From: M3007 sp044230315
Lineage (GTDB): Bacteria; Bacteroidota; Bacteroidia; Chitinophagales; Saprospiraceae
Direction of reading: 5' to 3'
Length of the DNA: 64,000 nucleotides
NCBI GenBank assembly: GCA_044230315.1
Contig: JBGARJ010000010.1
Span: 1-64,000 of the forward strand
Each line of letters opens with the position of its first letter. Position 1 is the stretch's first letter. Position numbers and translations under genes: made by a program. This document shows, in pieces, positions 26,101-32,963 of the stretch. The notes under the pieces were generated by a model. That model ran no database searches and was not told the origin of the DNA. It saw only the letters and a program-made list of their open reading frames with translations.

Positions 26101-26842
26101 GCAGGCCCATGGTGAGGGGGCGCCAGGTGTTGCCGCCGTCCGTGCTTTTCCAAAGCCCGGAGCCCTCGCCGTGCCATTCGCCGTTTTCCCAGGGCGCAAG
26201 GCGGTTTTCCCAAAGATCGGCGTACACGATATCCGGGTTTTGCGGATCGATGGCCACTTGGGCGGCGCCGGTATTTTCATCGCGATACAGGATTTTTTCC
26301 CAGGATTTGCCTCCGTCGAGGGTTCGGAATACGCCACGTTCGGGATTCGGACCGTAGGGATGCCCCAACACGGCGGCAAAAACGCGGTTCGGGTTTTTAG
26401 CGTCGATAGCCAGGCCGCCGATCTGGAGGCCGTCGTGCAAGCCCGTATTGACCCAGGTGCGGCCACCGTCGGTCGATTTGTACACGCCGTCGCCCACACT
26501 CAGGTCGGGGCGTTGAATGCCCTCTCCGGTAGCGACATAGATTGTGTTCGGATCGGAAGGTGCGACCACCACGTCGCCGATGCTGCCGGTAGGCTGGTCG
26601 TCAAAAATGGGCGTCCAGGTTCGGCCGAAATCGTCGGTGCGCCAAACGCCGCCGTTGTTTACGCCGATATAAAACACATTGGGTTGTTGCGGCACGCCGA
26701 CGGCGCCCACCGTACGGCCACCCCGGTGGGGGCCGATCATACGCCATTGCAAGGCGGAGAACCAGGCCGGATCGACGGATTGGGCGGGAAGGGAAAAGAC
26801 AATAAGCGGGAGCAGGCCCAGGGCCAGCAGGACTTTAGACAT
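23111..26842 (-). CDS. VPS10/sortilin-type beta-propeller protein fused to a DUF1080 domain
   Basis: A 1243-residue secreted protein. After a signal peptide (MSKVLLALGLLPLIVFSLPA) come many BNR/sortilin-type propeller repeats (about 20-700), each with motifs such as KSTDGGRTW or RTDDFGRTW. A linker with a fibronectin-like segment and a helical region follows. The last 185 residues (about 1058-1243) form a DUF1080 domain, a concanavalin-like fold named 3-keto-disaccharide hydrolase: LFAGSDLSD, GVIVHCSDTDDWIPNSVEIQ and VWFRNIRIRPL. Each half is common in Bacteroidota; the fusion suggests binding and hydrolysis of a glycan. The start at 26842 was chosen for the signal peptide. Confidence 0.85.
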   Translation of the reverse strand: MSKVLLALGLLPLIVFSLPAQSVDPAWFSALQWRMIGPHRGGRTVGAVGVPQQPNVFYIGVNNGGVWRTDDFGRTWTPIFDDQPTGSIGDVVVAPSDPNTIYVATGEGIQRPDLSVGDGVYKSTDGGRTWVNTGLHDGLQIGGLAIDAKNPNRVFAAVLGHPYGPNPERGVFRTLDGGKSWEKILYRDENTGAAQVAIDPQNPDIVYADLWENRLAPWENGEWHGEGSGLWKSTDGGNTWRPLTMGLPTPAQGLGRIGFCIAPSDPNRMYASVDAGELGGIYRSDNAGASWNRVNADGRLWGRGDDFAEVRCDPKNPDIVYSANVVTWKSTDGGRQWLAFRGAPGGDDYHRIWINPENPDIILIASDQGAIITVNGGKTFSSWYNQPTAQFYHVSTDNDFPYNVYGGQQESGSVGIASRGNDGQITFREWHPVGAQEYGYVAADPLDPNIIYGGKLSKYDKRTGQTQDIRPEVLRGGDYRFIRTAPVLFSPIDPHVLYFAGNVLFKTRDGGHSWKIISPDLSRETYPDLPACIGKYQTEQLKTMPRRGVIYTVAPSPLDTNLIWAGTDDGLIHVTRDGGKTWANVTPPSVTPWSKVSLIDASHTDPNKAYAAINRIRCDDLHPHILRTSDGGRTWLEITSGLPDNEPINTVREDARQPGLLFAGSERSVYVSFDDGDHWQSLRLNMPATSIRDLVIKDDDLVVGTHGRSFWILDNISPLREMLKWQQPAANVILFTPQTATRVRWNLNTDTPLPQEEPAGQNPPDGAIIDYFLREKAPGVIKLELLNPAGAVIRTYTSADRAPDVDGVNIPLYWVRPPQILSGEAGAHRFCWDMRYDPVPGAPANFPISAIFNNTAPDPSAPWVMPGEYEVRLTVNGQTFTRPVQVRMDPRVQTSPDDLQLQHDLAVKCYANRKICRNNLSAIAALRLQIKKQKSGAKGRLASDLDALDQQLRTFENNTQGTGFKDFARLERENAAIFNVLDETDMRPTQAVVESAFRLFIQFDSTANYWKQLIAATLPSLNTALQKAGLPLLDPNPANQSSTEQDRAWEPLFAGSDLSDASFPPGVWSLVNGELTATEDQCIWTKKTYRDFVLDLEFKTADGTNSGVIVHCSDTDDWIPNSVEIQIADDYAPQWAKAPTTWQCGAIFGHLAAAKQTVKQPGAWNHYTITCKGREIWVELNGEQVNYMDMNRWISGSVNPDGSAIPSWLYKPFAVLPLDGHIGLQGKHAGAPVWFRNIRIRPL

Positions 26843-26957
26843 GGCAGATCGTGTATTTAATGCCGCCAAGTTCCGGATTTCTCCGGAATTCAATCTGGTG
26901 CTGCGAGCGGGTAAAGCCTATGGTTTTTTACCTCGACAGGGGATTTCAGCCGGTTTC

Positions 26958-28307
26958 TTACTGTTCCGCGTTCTTGTAATCCCAGGTGTTGAGGAAGCCT
27001 GTGTGGAAATCGCCTTTTTGGAAGTCCGCATTTCGCATGAGCCGCTGGTGGAACGGCACGGTGGTCTTGATGCCTTCCACGATGAATTCATCGAGCGCGC
27101 GTTCCATTTTCAGGATCGCTTCATCGCGGGTGCGGGCGCGTACGATGAGTTTGGCGATCATCGAATCGTAATAGGGTGGAATGGTGTAGCCTGCATACAC
27201 GTGCGTATCCACCCGGACGCCGTGGCCTTTGGGTGAATGGAAAGAGGTGATGCGGCCGGGACTGGGCCGGAAGTCGTTGAAGGGATCTTCTGCATTGATC
27301 CGGCATTCGATGGCGTGCATTTCGGGGAAATAGTTTTTCCCGGAGATCGGAATGCCGGCGGCGATTTTGATTTGCTCCTTGATCAGGTCAAAATCGATGA
27401 CTTCTTCGGTTACCGTATGCTCTACCTGGATACGGGTGTTCATTTCCATGAAATAAAAATTCCGGTATTTGTCTACGAGGAACTCCACGGTGCCAACGCC
27501 TTCATAACCGATGGCTGTACAGGCTTTAATGGCGGCTTCCCCCATCTTTTCCCGGAGCTCGGGCGTCATGAACGGAGAGGGCGATTCTTCTACCAGTTTT
27601 TGGTGCCGGCGCTGGATGGAGCAGTCGCGTTCCGACAGGTGGCAGGCTTTGCCAAATTGGTCGCCGGCTACCTGGATTTCGATATGTCGCGGCTCTTCGA
27701 TGTATTTTTCCATATAAATACCATCGTTGGCGAATGAGGCTTTCGCTTCGCGGCGAGCCGTTTCCCACTGGCTTTCAAATTCCGATTCTTTCCAAACGAT
27801 ACGCATGCCTTTGCCGCCACCGCCGGCAGTAGCTTTCAGAATGATCGGGTAGCCGATCTCCTTGGCCAGTTTGATACCTTCCTTCAAATCGGTGAGCAGT
27901 CCTTCGGAGCCAGGCACGCAGGGCACGCCGGCTTTCAGCATGGTCTCTTTAGCCGTGATCTTGTCGCCCATGGCACGGATCTGATCGGGTAGGGGGCCTA
28001 TGAATTTGATCCCGTATTCGTTGCACACTTCGGCGAAGGAAGCGTTTTCGGCGAGAAAGCCATAGCCGGGGTGTACCGCGTCGGCGTCGGTGATTTCAAC
28101 GGCGGCCATGATGCGGGGGATGTTCAGGTAGCTCTCGGAAGAAGCGGGCGGGCCAATGCAGACTGCTTCGTCGGCAAACCGCACGTGCAGGCTATCGCGG
28201 TCGGCGGTAGAATAGATCGCCACCGTTTTAATTCCCATTTCTTTGCAGGTGCGGATGATCCGCAAGGCAATTTCTCCGCGATTGGCAATTAATATCTTCT
28301 TGAACAT
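26958..28307 (-). CDS. accC: Acetyl-CoA carboxylase, biotin carboxylase subunit
   Basis: A 449-residue ATP-grasp enzyme that carboxylates biotin on AccB with bicarbonate and ATP, the first half-reaction of fatty-acid synthesis. It starts MFKKILIANRGEIALRII, has the ATP-binding loop ATAGGGGKGMRIV (about 160-172), the EKYIEEPRHIEIQ segment, MEMNTRIQVEHTVTE (about 287-301) with the catalytic arginine and glutamate region, and the CRINAEDP motif. The length is typical. Five codons of an upstream in-frame start (28322) were rejected. It follows accB by 124 bp in the fabH-efp-accB-accC cluster. Confidence 0.96.
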   Translation of the reverse strand: MFKKILIANRGEIALRIIRTCKEMGIKTVAIYSTADRDSLHVRFADEAVCIGPPASSESYLNIPRIMAAVEITDADAVHPGYGFLAENASFAEVCNEYGIKFIGPLPDQIRAMGDKITAKETMLKAGVPCVPGSEGLLTDLKEGIKLAKEIGYPIILKATAGGGGKGMRIVWKESEFESQWETARREAKASFANDGIYMEKYIEEPRHIEIQVAGDQFGKACHLSERDCSIQRRHQKLVEESPSPFMTPELREKMGEAAIKACTAIGYEGVGTVEFLVDKYRNFYFMEMNTRIQVEHTVTEEVIDFDLIKEQIKIAAGIPISGKNYFPEMHAIECRINAEDPFNDFRPSPGRITSFHSPKGHGVRVDTHVYAGYTIPPYYDSMIAKLIVRARTRDEAILKMERALDEFIVEGIKTTVPFHQRLMRNADFQKGDFHTGFLNTWDYKNAEQ

Positions 28308-28431
28308 AAGTAGTTGATTCACGGTGCTTTTACAGACAGTGGGCCATCGTCACGACTACTCCGAAACGGCCTGTCGCCGGCATAAAGGAGTTATAGCATC
28401 AGATGCTGGCAATCCTGAAAGGGAGGTTGTC

Positions 28432-28947
28432 TTATGTCGGGTCGACCAGGAACAGCGGCTGATCGTATTCAACCGGTGAGGCATCTTCTGCCAGCACTTT
28501 AACAATTTTGCCTTTTGCATCGGATTCGATTTCATTAAACAACTTCATGGCTTCGATGATGCAGACAGTGGCGCCGACTTCTACGGTGTCGCCTACTTTG
28601 ACAAACGGCGCCTTGTCGGGACCGGGCGAACGATAAAAGGTTCCCACCATCGGTGATTTGATGGTAATAAAGTTTGGATTGGATTCCGCCGTTGATGCCG
28701 GCGCTGTTTCCACCGTTTCCGGTTTGGCTGGCACGGCTGGCGGCGCTTGTGGCAGGGCTGGCATCGGCGGGGCCATGGTGACCAAGGGCTGGGCGGCCGG
28801 AATAACGACGGGCGTCGCAGCCACCGTTGTTTCGCTGCTGCTTTGGTTCCGGATAATGATCTTGAAATCGCCTTCTTTGAGGATAAATTCGGCCAGTTTG
28901 TGCTTGCTGACCAAGCGAATTAATTCTTGTACCTGGTTAAAATCCAT
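28432..28947 (-). CDS. accB: Biotin carboxyl carrier protein of acetyl-CoA carboxylase
   Basis: A 171-residue biotin carrier. Residues 1-35 form the conserved N-terminal helix region (VQELIRLVSKHKLAEFIL), residues 40-92 are an Ala/Pro/Val-rich flexible linker, and residues 93-171 form the biotinyl domain. The biotin lysine is K135 in EAMKL. SPMVGTFYRSPGPDKAPFV (98-116) contains the thumb region. AccC lies directly downstream and a strong hairpin lies just upstream of its -7 box, so accB-accC is probably transcribed from its own promoter. Confidence 0.96.
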   Translation of the reverse strand: MDFNQVQELIRLVSKHKLAEFILKEGDFKIIIRNQSSSETTVAATPVVIPAAQPLVTMAPPMPALPQAPPAVPAKPETVETAPASTAESNPNFITIKSPMVGTFYRSPGPDKAPFVKVGDTVEVGATVCIIEAMKLFNEIESDAKGKIVKVLAEDASPVEYDQPLFLVDPT

Positions 28948-28972
28948 ACCGAAGTTTGTTTTGCTAGTGGGC

Positions 28973-28980
28973 CAAATGTA
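28973..28980 (-). promoter_or_regulatory. Candidate -7 box (TACATTTG) for accB-accC
   Basis: Exact match to TAnnTTTG on the minus strand, 26 bp upstream of the accB start codon and directly downstream of the 28984-29030 hairpin. Confidence 0.5.
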
Positions 28981-28983
28981 AAA

Positions 28984-29030
28984 GGGAGTAAAGAAAAATT
29001 GATTTGTGGAGATAATTTTTCTTTACTCCC
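28984..29030 (-). terminator. Strong hairpin between efp and accB
   Basis: GGGAGTAAAGAAAAATT and AATTTTTCTTTACTCCC form a perfect 17-bp stem with a 13-nt loop. It lies between the efp heptad repeat and the accB promoter, and is T/A-rich in the arms, so it probably ends efp transcripts in either direction. Confidence 0.7.
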
Positions 29031-29039
29031 CTCTTTTTT

Positions 29040-29152
29040 GAATGCGGAATGCGGAATGCGGAATGCGGAATTTTTAGATCGCGGTTATCAAAGGCTTTCA
29101 TTCCCGGAATCTTAAAATTCCGCATTCCGCATTCCGCATTCCGCATTCCGTA
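29040..29152. repeat. Inverted pair of heptad arrays abutting the efp stop codon
   Basis: Four copies of GAATGCG (29040-29067) are mirrored by four copies of TTCCGCA plus one TTCCGTA (29118-29152), with 49 nt between. The right arm ends at the base before the efp stop codon. On the efp sense strand the first units after the stop read TACGGAATGCGG, the same sense as the array that follows yciH at 1-119. Transcribed, the two arms would form a long GC-containing hairpin. Confidence 0.95.
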
Positions 29153-29719
29153 TTATTTTTTCACGCGTTCCATGTAGGCACCCGTAGCCGTATCAATTTT
29201 GATCAGATCGCCGGTATCGCAGAACAGGGGAACGCGTACTTCGGCGCCGGTTTCGACCGTTGCCAATTTAAGGGTGTTGGTAGCTGTATCGCCCCGAACA
29301 CCTGGCTCGGTGTAGGTAATTTCGAGCACGACGGTTTGCGGCATTTCCACCGACAGCAGCGTCTCTTTTTGCGCATGAAAAAGCGCGTCGACGGTATCGC
29401 CTTCTTTGAGAAACTTTCCGTTGTCGATCATGTCGTCCGGCACATGAATCTGGTCGTAAGATTCCTGGTTCATGAGCACATAGCCGCCGTCTTCCGGATA
29501 GAGGTACTGGAATTTCCGGCGCTCCACGCGCACTTCGGTAATATTGTGACCACTTTGAAAAGTGTGTTCAATCACCTTGCCAGAGGTGGTGCTTTTGAGT
29601 TTGGTCCAAACCTTGCCACTGCCACGGCCTACCTGAAAGCGCTGAAAATCAATTACTTTCAGGATGTCGTTGTTCAATTCAATGCAAAGGCCGTTGCGGA
29701 TGTCTGCGGTCGTTGCCAT
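29153..29719 (-). CDS. efp: Translation elongation factor P
   Basis: A 188-residue EF-P, which binds between the P and E sites and helps the ribosome form peptide bonds at polyproline stretches. The KOW-like domain I (1-65) and two OB domains are complete, with the conserved YLYPEDGGYVLMN-like and TYTEPGVRGDTATNTLK motifs. The tip of the domain I loop reads VGRGSG, so the residue at the usual modification site is R32, not lysine as in E. coli. In species with EarP such an arginine is rhamnosylated; no EarP gene is in this window. It sits between fabH and accB, a common bacterial linkage. Confidence 0.95.
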   Translation of the reverse strand: MATTADIRNGLCIELNNDILKVIDFQRFQVGRGSGKVWTKLKSTTSGKVIEHTFQSGHNITEVRVERRKFQYLYPEDGGYVLMNQESYDQIHVPDDMIDNGKFLKEGDTVDALFHAQKETLLSVEMPQTVVLEITYTEPGVRGDTATNTLKLATVETGAEVRVPLFCDTGDLIKIDTATGAYMERVKK

Positions 29720-29806
29720 TTTAATAATTTTGAATGTTGAAGATTGAGTGTTGATGTTTTGCCTGCATTAAAAGGTAAGCGCGATCAGGCTACTCTAAAG
29801 AGCGCG

Positions 29807-29814
29807 CAAAGGTA
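29807..29814 (-). promoter_or_regulatory. Candidate -7 box (TACCTTTG) for efp
   Basis: Exact match to TAnnTTTG on the minus strand, 88 bp upstream of the efp start codon. Confidence 0.45.
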
Positions 29815-29933
29815 AAATTTTCTTTTATAAGTCTGCCTGTACTTTGTCAAATCAAAAAATGCCGGGCCGTTCACTGTTTGCCGTTCATGACCCGGCGTTT
29901 TTCCCAATTTGGCCAATTGGACCGGACGAGTTA

Positions 29934-30926
29934 TTAGCAGGCCCATTTCAAATACAGCGCCCCCCAGGTAAATCCGCCTCCAAAAGCCGTCAGGATGATA
30001 TTGTCGCCTTTCTTGAACTGGTCTTCGTACTCCCACATACAGAGCCCGAGCGTACCTGCTGTGGTATTGCCATATTTGCCGATGTTGATAGTAACCTTTT
30101 CCAGTGGGAAGTTCAGATGTTCCGCTACAGAAGTAATGATGCGCATATTGGCCTGGTGGGGCACAACCCAGTTTAAATCTTCGGTCGTCATTTTATTCCG
30201 GCGCAACACTTCCTGCACCGTGCTCACCATGCCTTCCACAGCGTATTTGAACACCCGTTTACCATCTTGGTATACATAATGCTCGCGGTTGGCCACCGTT
30301 TCGGCGGTAGGCGGGAATTTGGATCCCCCTGCTTTCATATAGAGGTGTTGGCGGCCGGAGCCGTCGCCCCGGAGCACGAAGTCCTGGATACCCATGCCGT
30401 CGCGGCGCGGCTCGAGCAGTACAGCTGCGGCGCCGTCGCCAAAAATGACGCAGGTGTTGCGGTCCTGGTAATCAATAATGGAAGACATCATATCGGAACC
30501 CACAACGACCACTTTGCTATAGGTTTCGTTGGCAACAAACTGCGCGCCGGTGGCAAGGGCAAACAAAAAACCCGAACAGGCCGCGTTGATATCGTACCCA
30601 AAAGCATTTTTGGCGCCGATCTTATCGCAAACGGTATTCGCCGTGTCCGGAAAGATCATGTCGCCGGTAATGGTACCGATGATCAGCATATCGATTTCGC
30701 CGGGTTTGGTACCGGTTTTTTCGAGGAGGCCTTTTACCGCCTCCGCGCACATATCGCTGGTGGCCCAACCGGGGGTGCGCAAGATGCGCCGTTCTCTGAT
30801 TCCGGTTCTGGAGGTGATCCAATCGTCGTTGGTGTCCACCATTTTTTCGAGATCCTGGTTGGTAAGCTTATCTTCTGGTACCCAACCGAATACGCCCGTG
30901 ATGGCTGCGCGTGTTTTATTCGCCAT
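29934..30926 (-). CDS. fabH: 3-oxoacyl-ACP synthase III
   Basis: A 330-residue ketoacyl-ACP synthase III that condenses an acyl-CoA starter with malonyl-ACP to begin fatty-acid chains. The catalytic triad is visible: C117 in NAACSGF, H257 in VVPHQANMR and N287 in KYGNTTAG. DDWITSRTGIRERRI (35-49) is the FabH signature. The start at 30926 (MANKTRAAIT) fits the family; ten more in-frame codons upstream run into the promoter. It leads the minus-strand cluster fabH, efp, accB, accC, so starter condensation and malonyl-CoA supply are encoded together. The usual plsX and rpmF neighbours are not here. Confidence 0.95.
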   Translation of the reverse strand: MANKTRAAITGVFGWVPEDKLTNQDLEKMVDTNDDWITSRTGIRERRILRTPGWATSDMCAEAVKGLLEKTGTKPGEIDMLIIGTITGDMIFPDTANTVCDKIGAKNAFGYDINAACSGFLFALATGAQFVANETYSKVVVVGSDMMSSIIDYQDRNTCVIFGDGAAAVLLEPRRDGMGIQDFVLRGDGSGRQHLYMKAGGSKFPPTAETVANREHYVYQDGKRVFKYAVEGMVSTVQEVLRRNKMTTEDLNWVVPHQANMRIITSVAEHLNFPLEKVTINIGKYGNTTAGTLGLCMWEYEDQFKKGDNIILTAFGGGFTWGALYLKWAC

Positions 30927-30953
30927 TAAGTGAAGTTTTGTTTTTTTAGGGCG

Positions 30954-30961
30954 CAAAGGTA
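30954..30961 (-). promoter_or_regulatory. Candidate -7 box (TACCTTTG) for fabH
   Basis: Exact match to TAnnTTTG on the minus strand, 28 bp upstream of the fabH start codon. Confidence 0.5.
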
Positions 30962-31099
30962 ATGATCCCGCTGGAAAGTAAACGGTTGCAGTGGCCGGGT
31001 ACCGAGCACTGCAAACAGAGGGTTGGCGCCGTCGCCTTATTACGGTGTTTTCACCTAGGGCAGGTACAGCTTGACCACTTCGACGCGGGCAAAGCGATT

Positions 31100-31285
31100 T
31101 TAGACCATTTCAGTCGAGCTGGGTCCTGCAGGTGCCTGTAGTGCAGACCGGGGTGAAATCGGCCGGGTGGGAGAAGAGAATACCCCGGCCGCCGTCGAGG
31201 TATTGCAAAGATCAAGGTCGCCGGCGGTGATGAGGGCCTTGAAGTTGGGGGCCGTGTCTTCTTCGCGATGGATCGGCGGTTAGTG
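31100..31285 (-). pseudogene. Remnant of a 1-Cys peroxiredoxin gene
   Basis: The minus strand encodes EEDTAPNFKALITAGDLDL at about 31209-31264 and, after a frame change, FSSHPADFTPVCTT at about 31137-31178. Together these are the N-terminal core of a Prx6-type peroxiredoxin (family form: LFSHPADFTPVCTTE), including the peroxidatic cysteine. No start codon remains in frame, the two parts are in different frames, and the reading stops soon after, where residues 50-210 of a normal protein should be. The flanking non-coding stretch 30962-31481 may hold more decayed sequence, including a 45-codon open tail at 31306-31443 on the plus strand (ends RLKKL) that I cannot assign. Confidence 0.65.
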
Positions 31286-31481
31286 TATTTTACTGGTTAA
31301 TGAATAAAGAAAATGCCGGGCGAACCTGCATTTGAACCAAGGGCTGACGCGGGATGCGGGTACGCTGGCAAAAGCAATGGATGCCCAAGCCGGTTTCAAG
31401 GGGCGCCATGGAGCGGCAGTGTTGAGCCGGCTTAAAAAATTATGACAGGGGATTGAGAAAAGTTGCCGCATTTTTGCCCGG

Positions 31482-32345
31482 ATGAAAAAGTACTTGGACC
31501 TGGTTAAGTTTGCGCATACACTCTTTGCTATGCCGTTTGCCCTGGTGGGGTTTACGATCGCCACGGTGGAGCAAGGCATCGGGTTGCGCTGGCCCTTGCT
31601 GCTGGCGGTAGTATTGTGCATGGTATTTGCCCGGAGTGCGGCTATGGCATTCAACCGCTGGCTCGACCGCGATGTGGACGCTGTGAACCCCCGCACCAAA
31701 ATGCGGGAGATTCCCTCGGGGATTATTTCGCCGACATCGGCCCTGACCTTTGTATTGATCAACTGCGCGCTGTTTATAGCCACCGCTTTTTTTATCAACC
31801 GGCTGTGTTTTTTACTGTCGCCGGTGGCCCTGGCGGTCGTGTTGGGCTACAGCTATACCAAGCGATTTACCTGGTTGTGCCACCTTGTACTGGGGTTAGG
31901 ATTGGCGCTGGCGCCGGTGGGGGCCTACCTGGCCGTGATGGGGCGATTCGACTGGATACCGGTATTGTATGGGTTGGCGGTATTGTTCTGGACCGCTGGA
32001 TTCGATGTGGTATACGCCCTGCAGGATGAAGAATTTGACCAAAGCCACCGTTTGTATTCGATGCCGGCTTTTTTTGGCAAAACGCGCGCGTTGCGGCTTT
32101 CCGAATGGATGCATCTGGTCACTGCGGCCCTGATGGTGTTTGCCGGGCGTCTGTTGCATGCGCGCTTGCCGGAAGCAAACAATTTACTTTGGGTGGGCAC
32201 CGGCGTTTTCCTGGCCCTGCTTGTATACCAGCATCTGTTGGTGAAACCCAATGATCTGCGCCGGGTTAATCTGGCGTTTTTTACCACCAATGGTTTCGCC
32301 AGCCTTATTTTTGGCGCCTGTACTATTCTGGACTTGGTCGTGTAG
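31482..32345 (+). CDS. UbiA-family polyprenyltransferase, MqnP-like
   Basis: A 287-residue membrane prenyltransferase with about eight helices. The first aspartate-rich motif is N58-RWL-D62-R-D64-V-D66 and the second is D182-EEF-D186, which bind Mg and the prenyl diphosphate. MVFARSAAMAFNRWLDR and NPRTKMREIPSG match the subfamily often annotated as 4-hydroxybenzoate polyprenyltransferase, which in menaquinone-making bacteria corresponds to MqnP of the futalosine route. Menaquinone is the usual quinone in Bacteroidota, so MqnP is the likelier role, but this is inference. PurN follows after 42 bp on the same strand. Confidence 0.85.
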   Translation: MKKYLDLVKFAHTLFAMPFALVGFTIATVEQGIGLRWPLLLAVVLCMVFARSAAMAFNRWLDRDVDAVNPRTKMREIPSGIISPTSALTFVLINCALFIATAFFINRLCFLLSPVALAVVLGYSYTKRFTWLCHLVLGLGLALAPVGAYLAVMGRFDWIPVLYGLAVLFWTAGFDVVYALQDEEFDQSHRLYSMPAFFGKTRALRLSEWMHLVTAALMVFAGRLLHARLPEANNLLWVGTGVFLALLVYQHLLVKPNDLRRVNLAFFTTNGFASLIFGACTILDLVV

Positions 32346-32387
32346 ACTTTGCACGGATAGTGGCGATACGATTGTCAAAACTATTAC

Positions 32388-32963
32388 ATGCACCACATTG
32401 CTATATTCGCTTCGGGCACCGGCAGCAATGCCCAAAAAATCATCGAGTTTTTTCAGCATTCGATCGAGGTGCGCATTGCGCTGGTGGTTGCGAACCGGCA
32501 GGATGCAGGGGTACTGGATATTGCCCGCGCTTTTGATATTCCGGTGCGGGTGGTCGACCGGGCTGCCTTCAGCACCCCATCGACCATGCTGCCCTTGCTG
32601 GATGCGCATCAGATCGATTTTATCGTCCTGGCGGGTTTTTTATGGCTTATTCCGGCCTATTTGGTACAGGCCTTTCCCCGGCGGATCGTGAATATTCATC
32701 CGGCCTTGTTACCTAAATATGGCGGTAAAGGCATGTTTGGTATGCATGTACACGAGGCGGTCCGGGCTGCGAAAGAAACCGAAAGCGGTATCACCATTCA
32801 TTATGTCAACGAGCGATACGACGAGGGGGACATCATTTTTCAAGCCTCTTGTGCCATTAGTCCGGCGGATTTGCCTGGCGATATTGCCAAAAAGGTACAA
32901 CTGTTGGAGCACCGGCATTTCCCCGAAGTGATCGCCCAACTCCTGATCCCGAAGCATGGCTGA
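32388..32963 (+). CDS. purN: Phosphoribosylglycinamide formyltransferase
   Basis: A 191-residue GAR transformylase, the third step of purine synthesis, using 10-formyltetrahydrofolate. IAIFASGTGSNAQKI (4-18) is the phosphate-binding loop, and the active site is seen as N-x-H-P in NIHPALLPKYGGKGMFGMHV (about 103-122), with the catalytic aspartate in YDEGDIIFQ. Length is typical. It lies between two UbiA-type prenyltransferase genes and overlaps the downstream one by 8 bp, so the three are probably co-transcribed, although no metabolic link is evident. Confidence 0.95.
   Translation: MHHIAIFASGTGSNAQKIIEFFQHSIEVRIALVVANRQDAGVLDIARAFDIPVRVVDRAAFSTPSTMLPLLDAHQIDFIVLAGFLWLIPAYLVQAFPRRIVNIHPALLPKYGGKGMFGMHVHEAVRAAKETESGITIHYVNERYDEGDIIFQASCAISPADLPGDIAKKVQLLEHRHFPEVIAQLLIPKHG

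Noticed and set aside
31315..31360. tRNA-like motif on the minus strand (GGTTCAAATGCAGG)
   Set aside because: The T-arm stem does not pair and no cloverleaf can be built around it.
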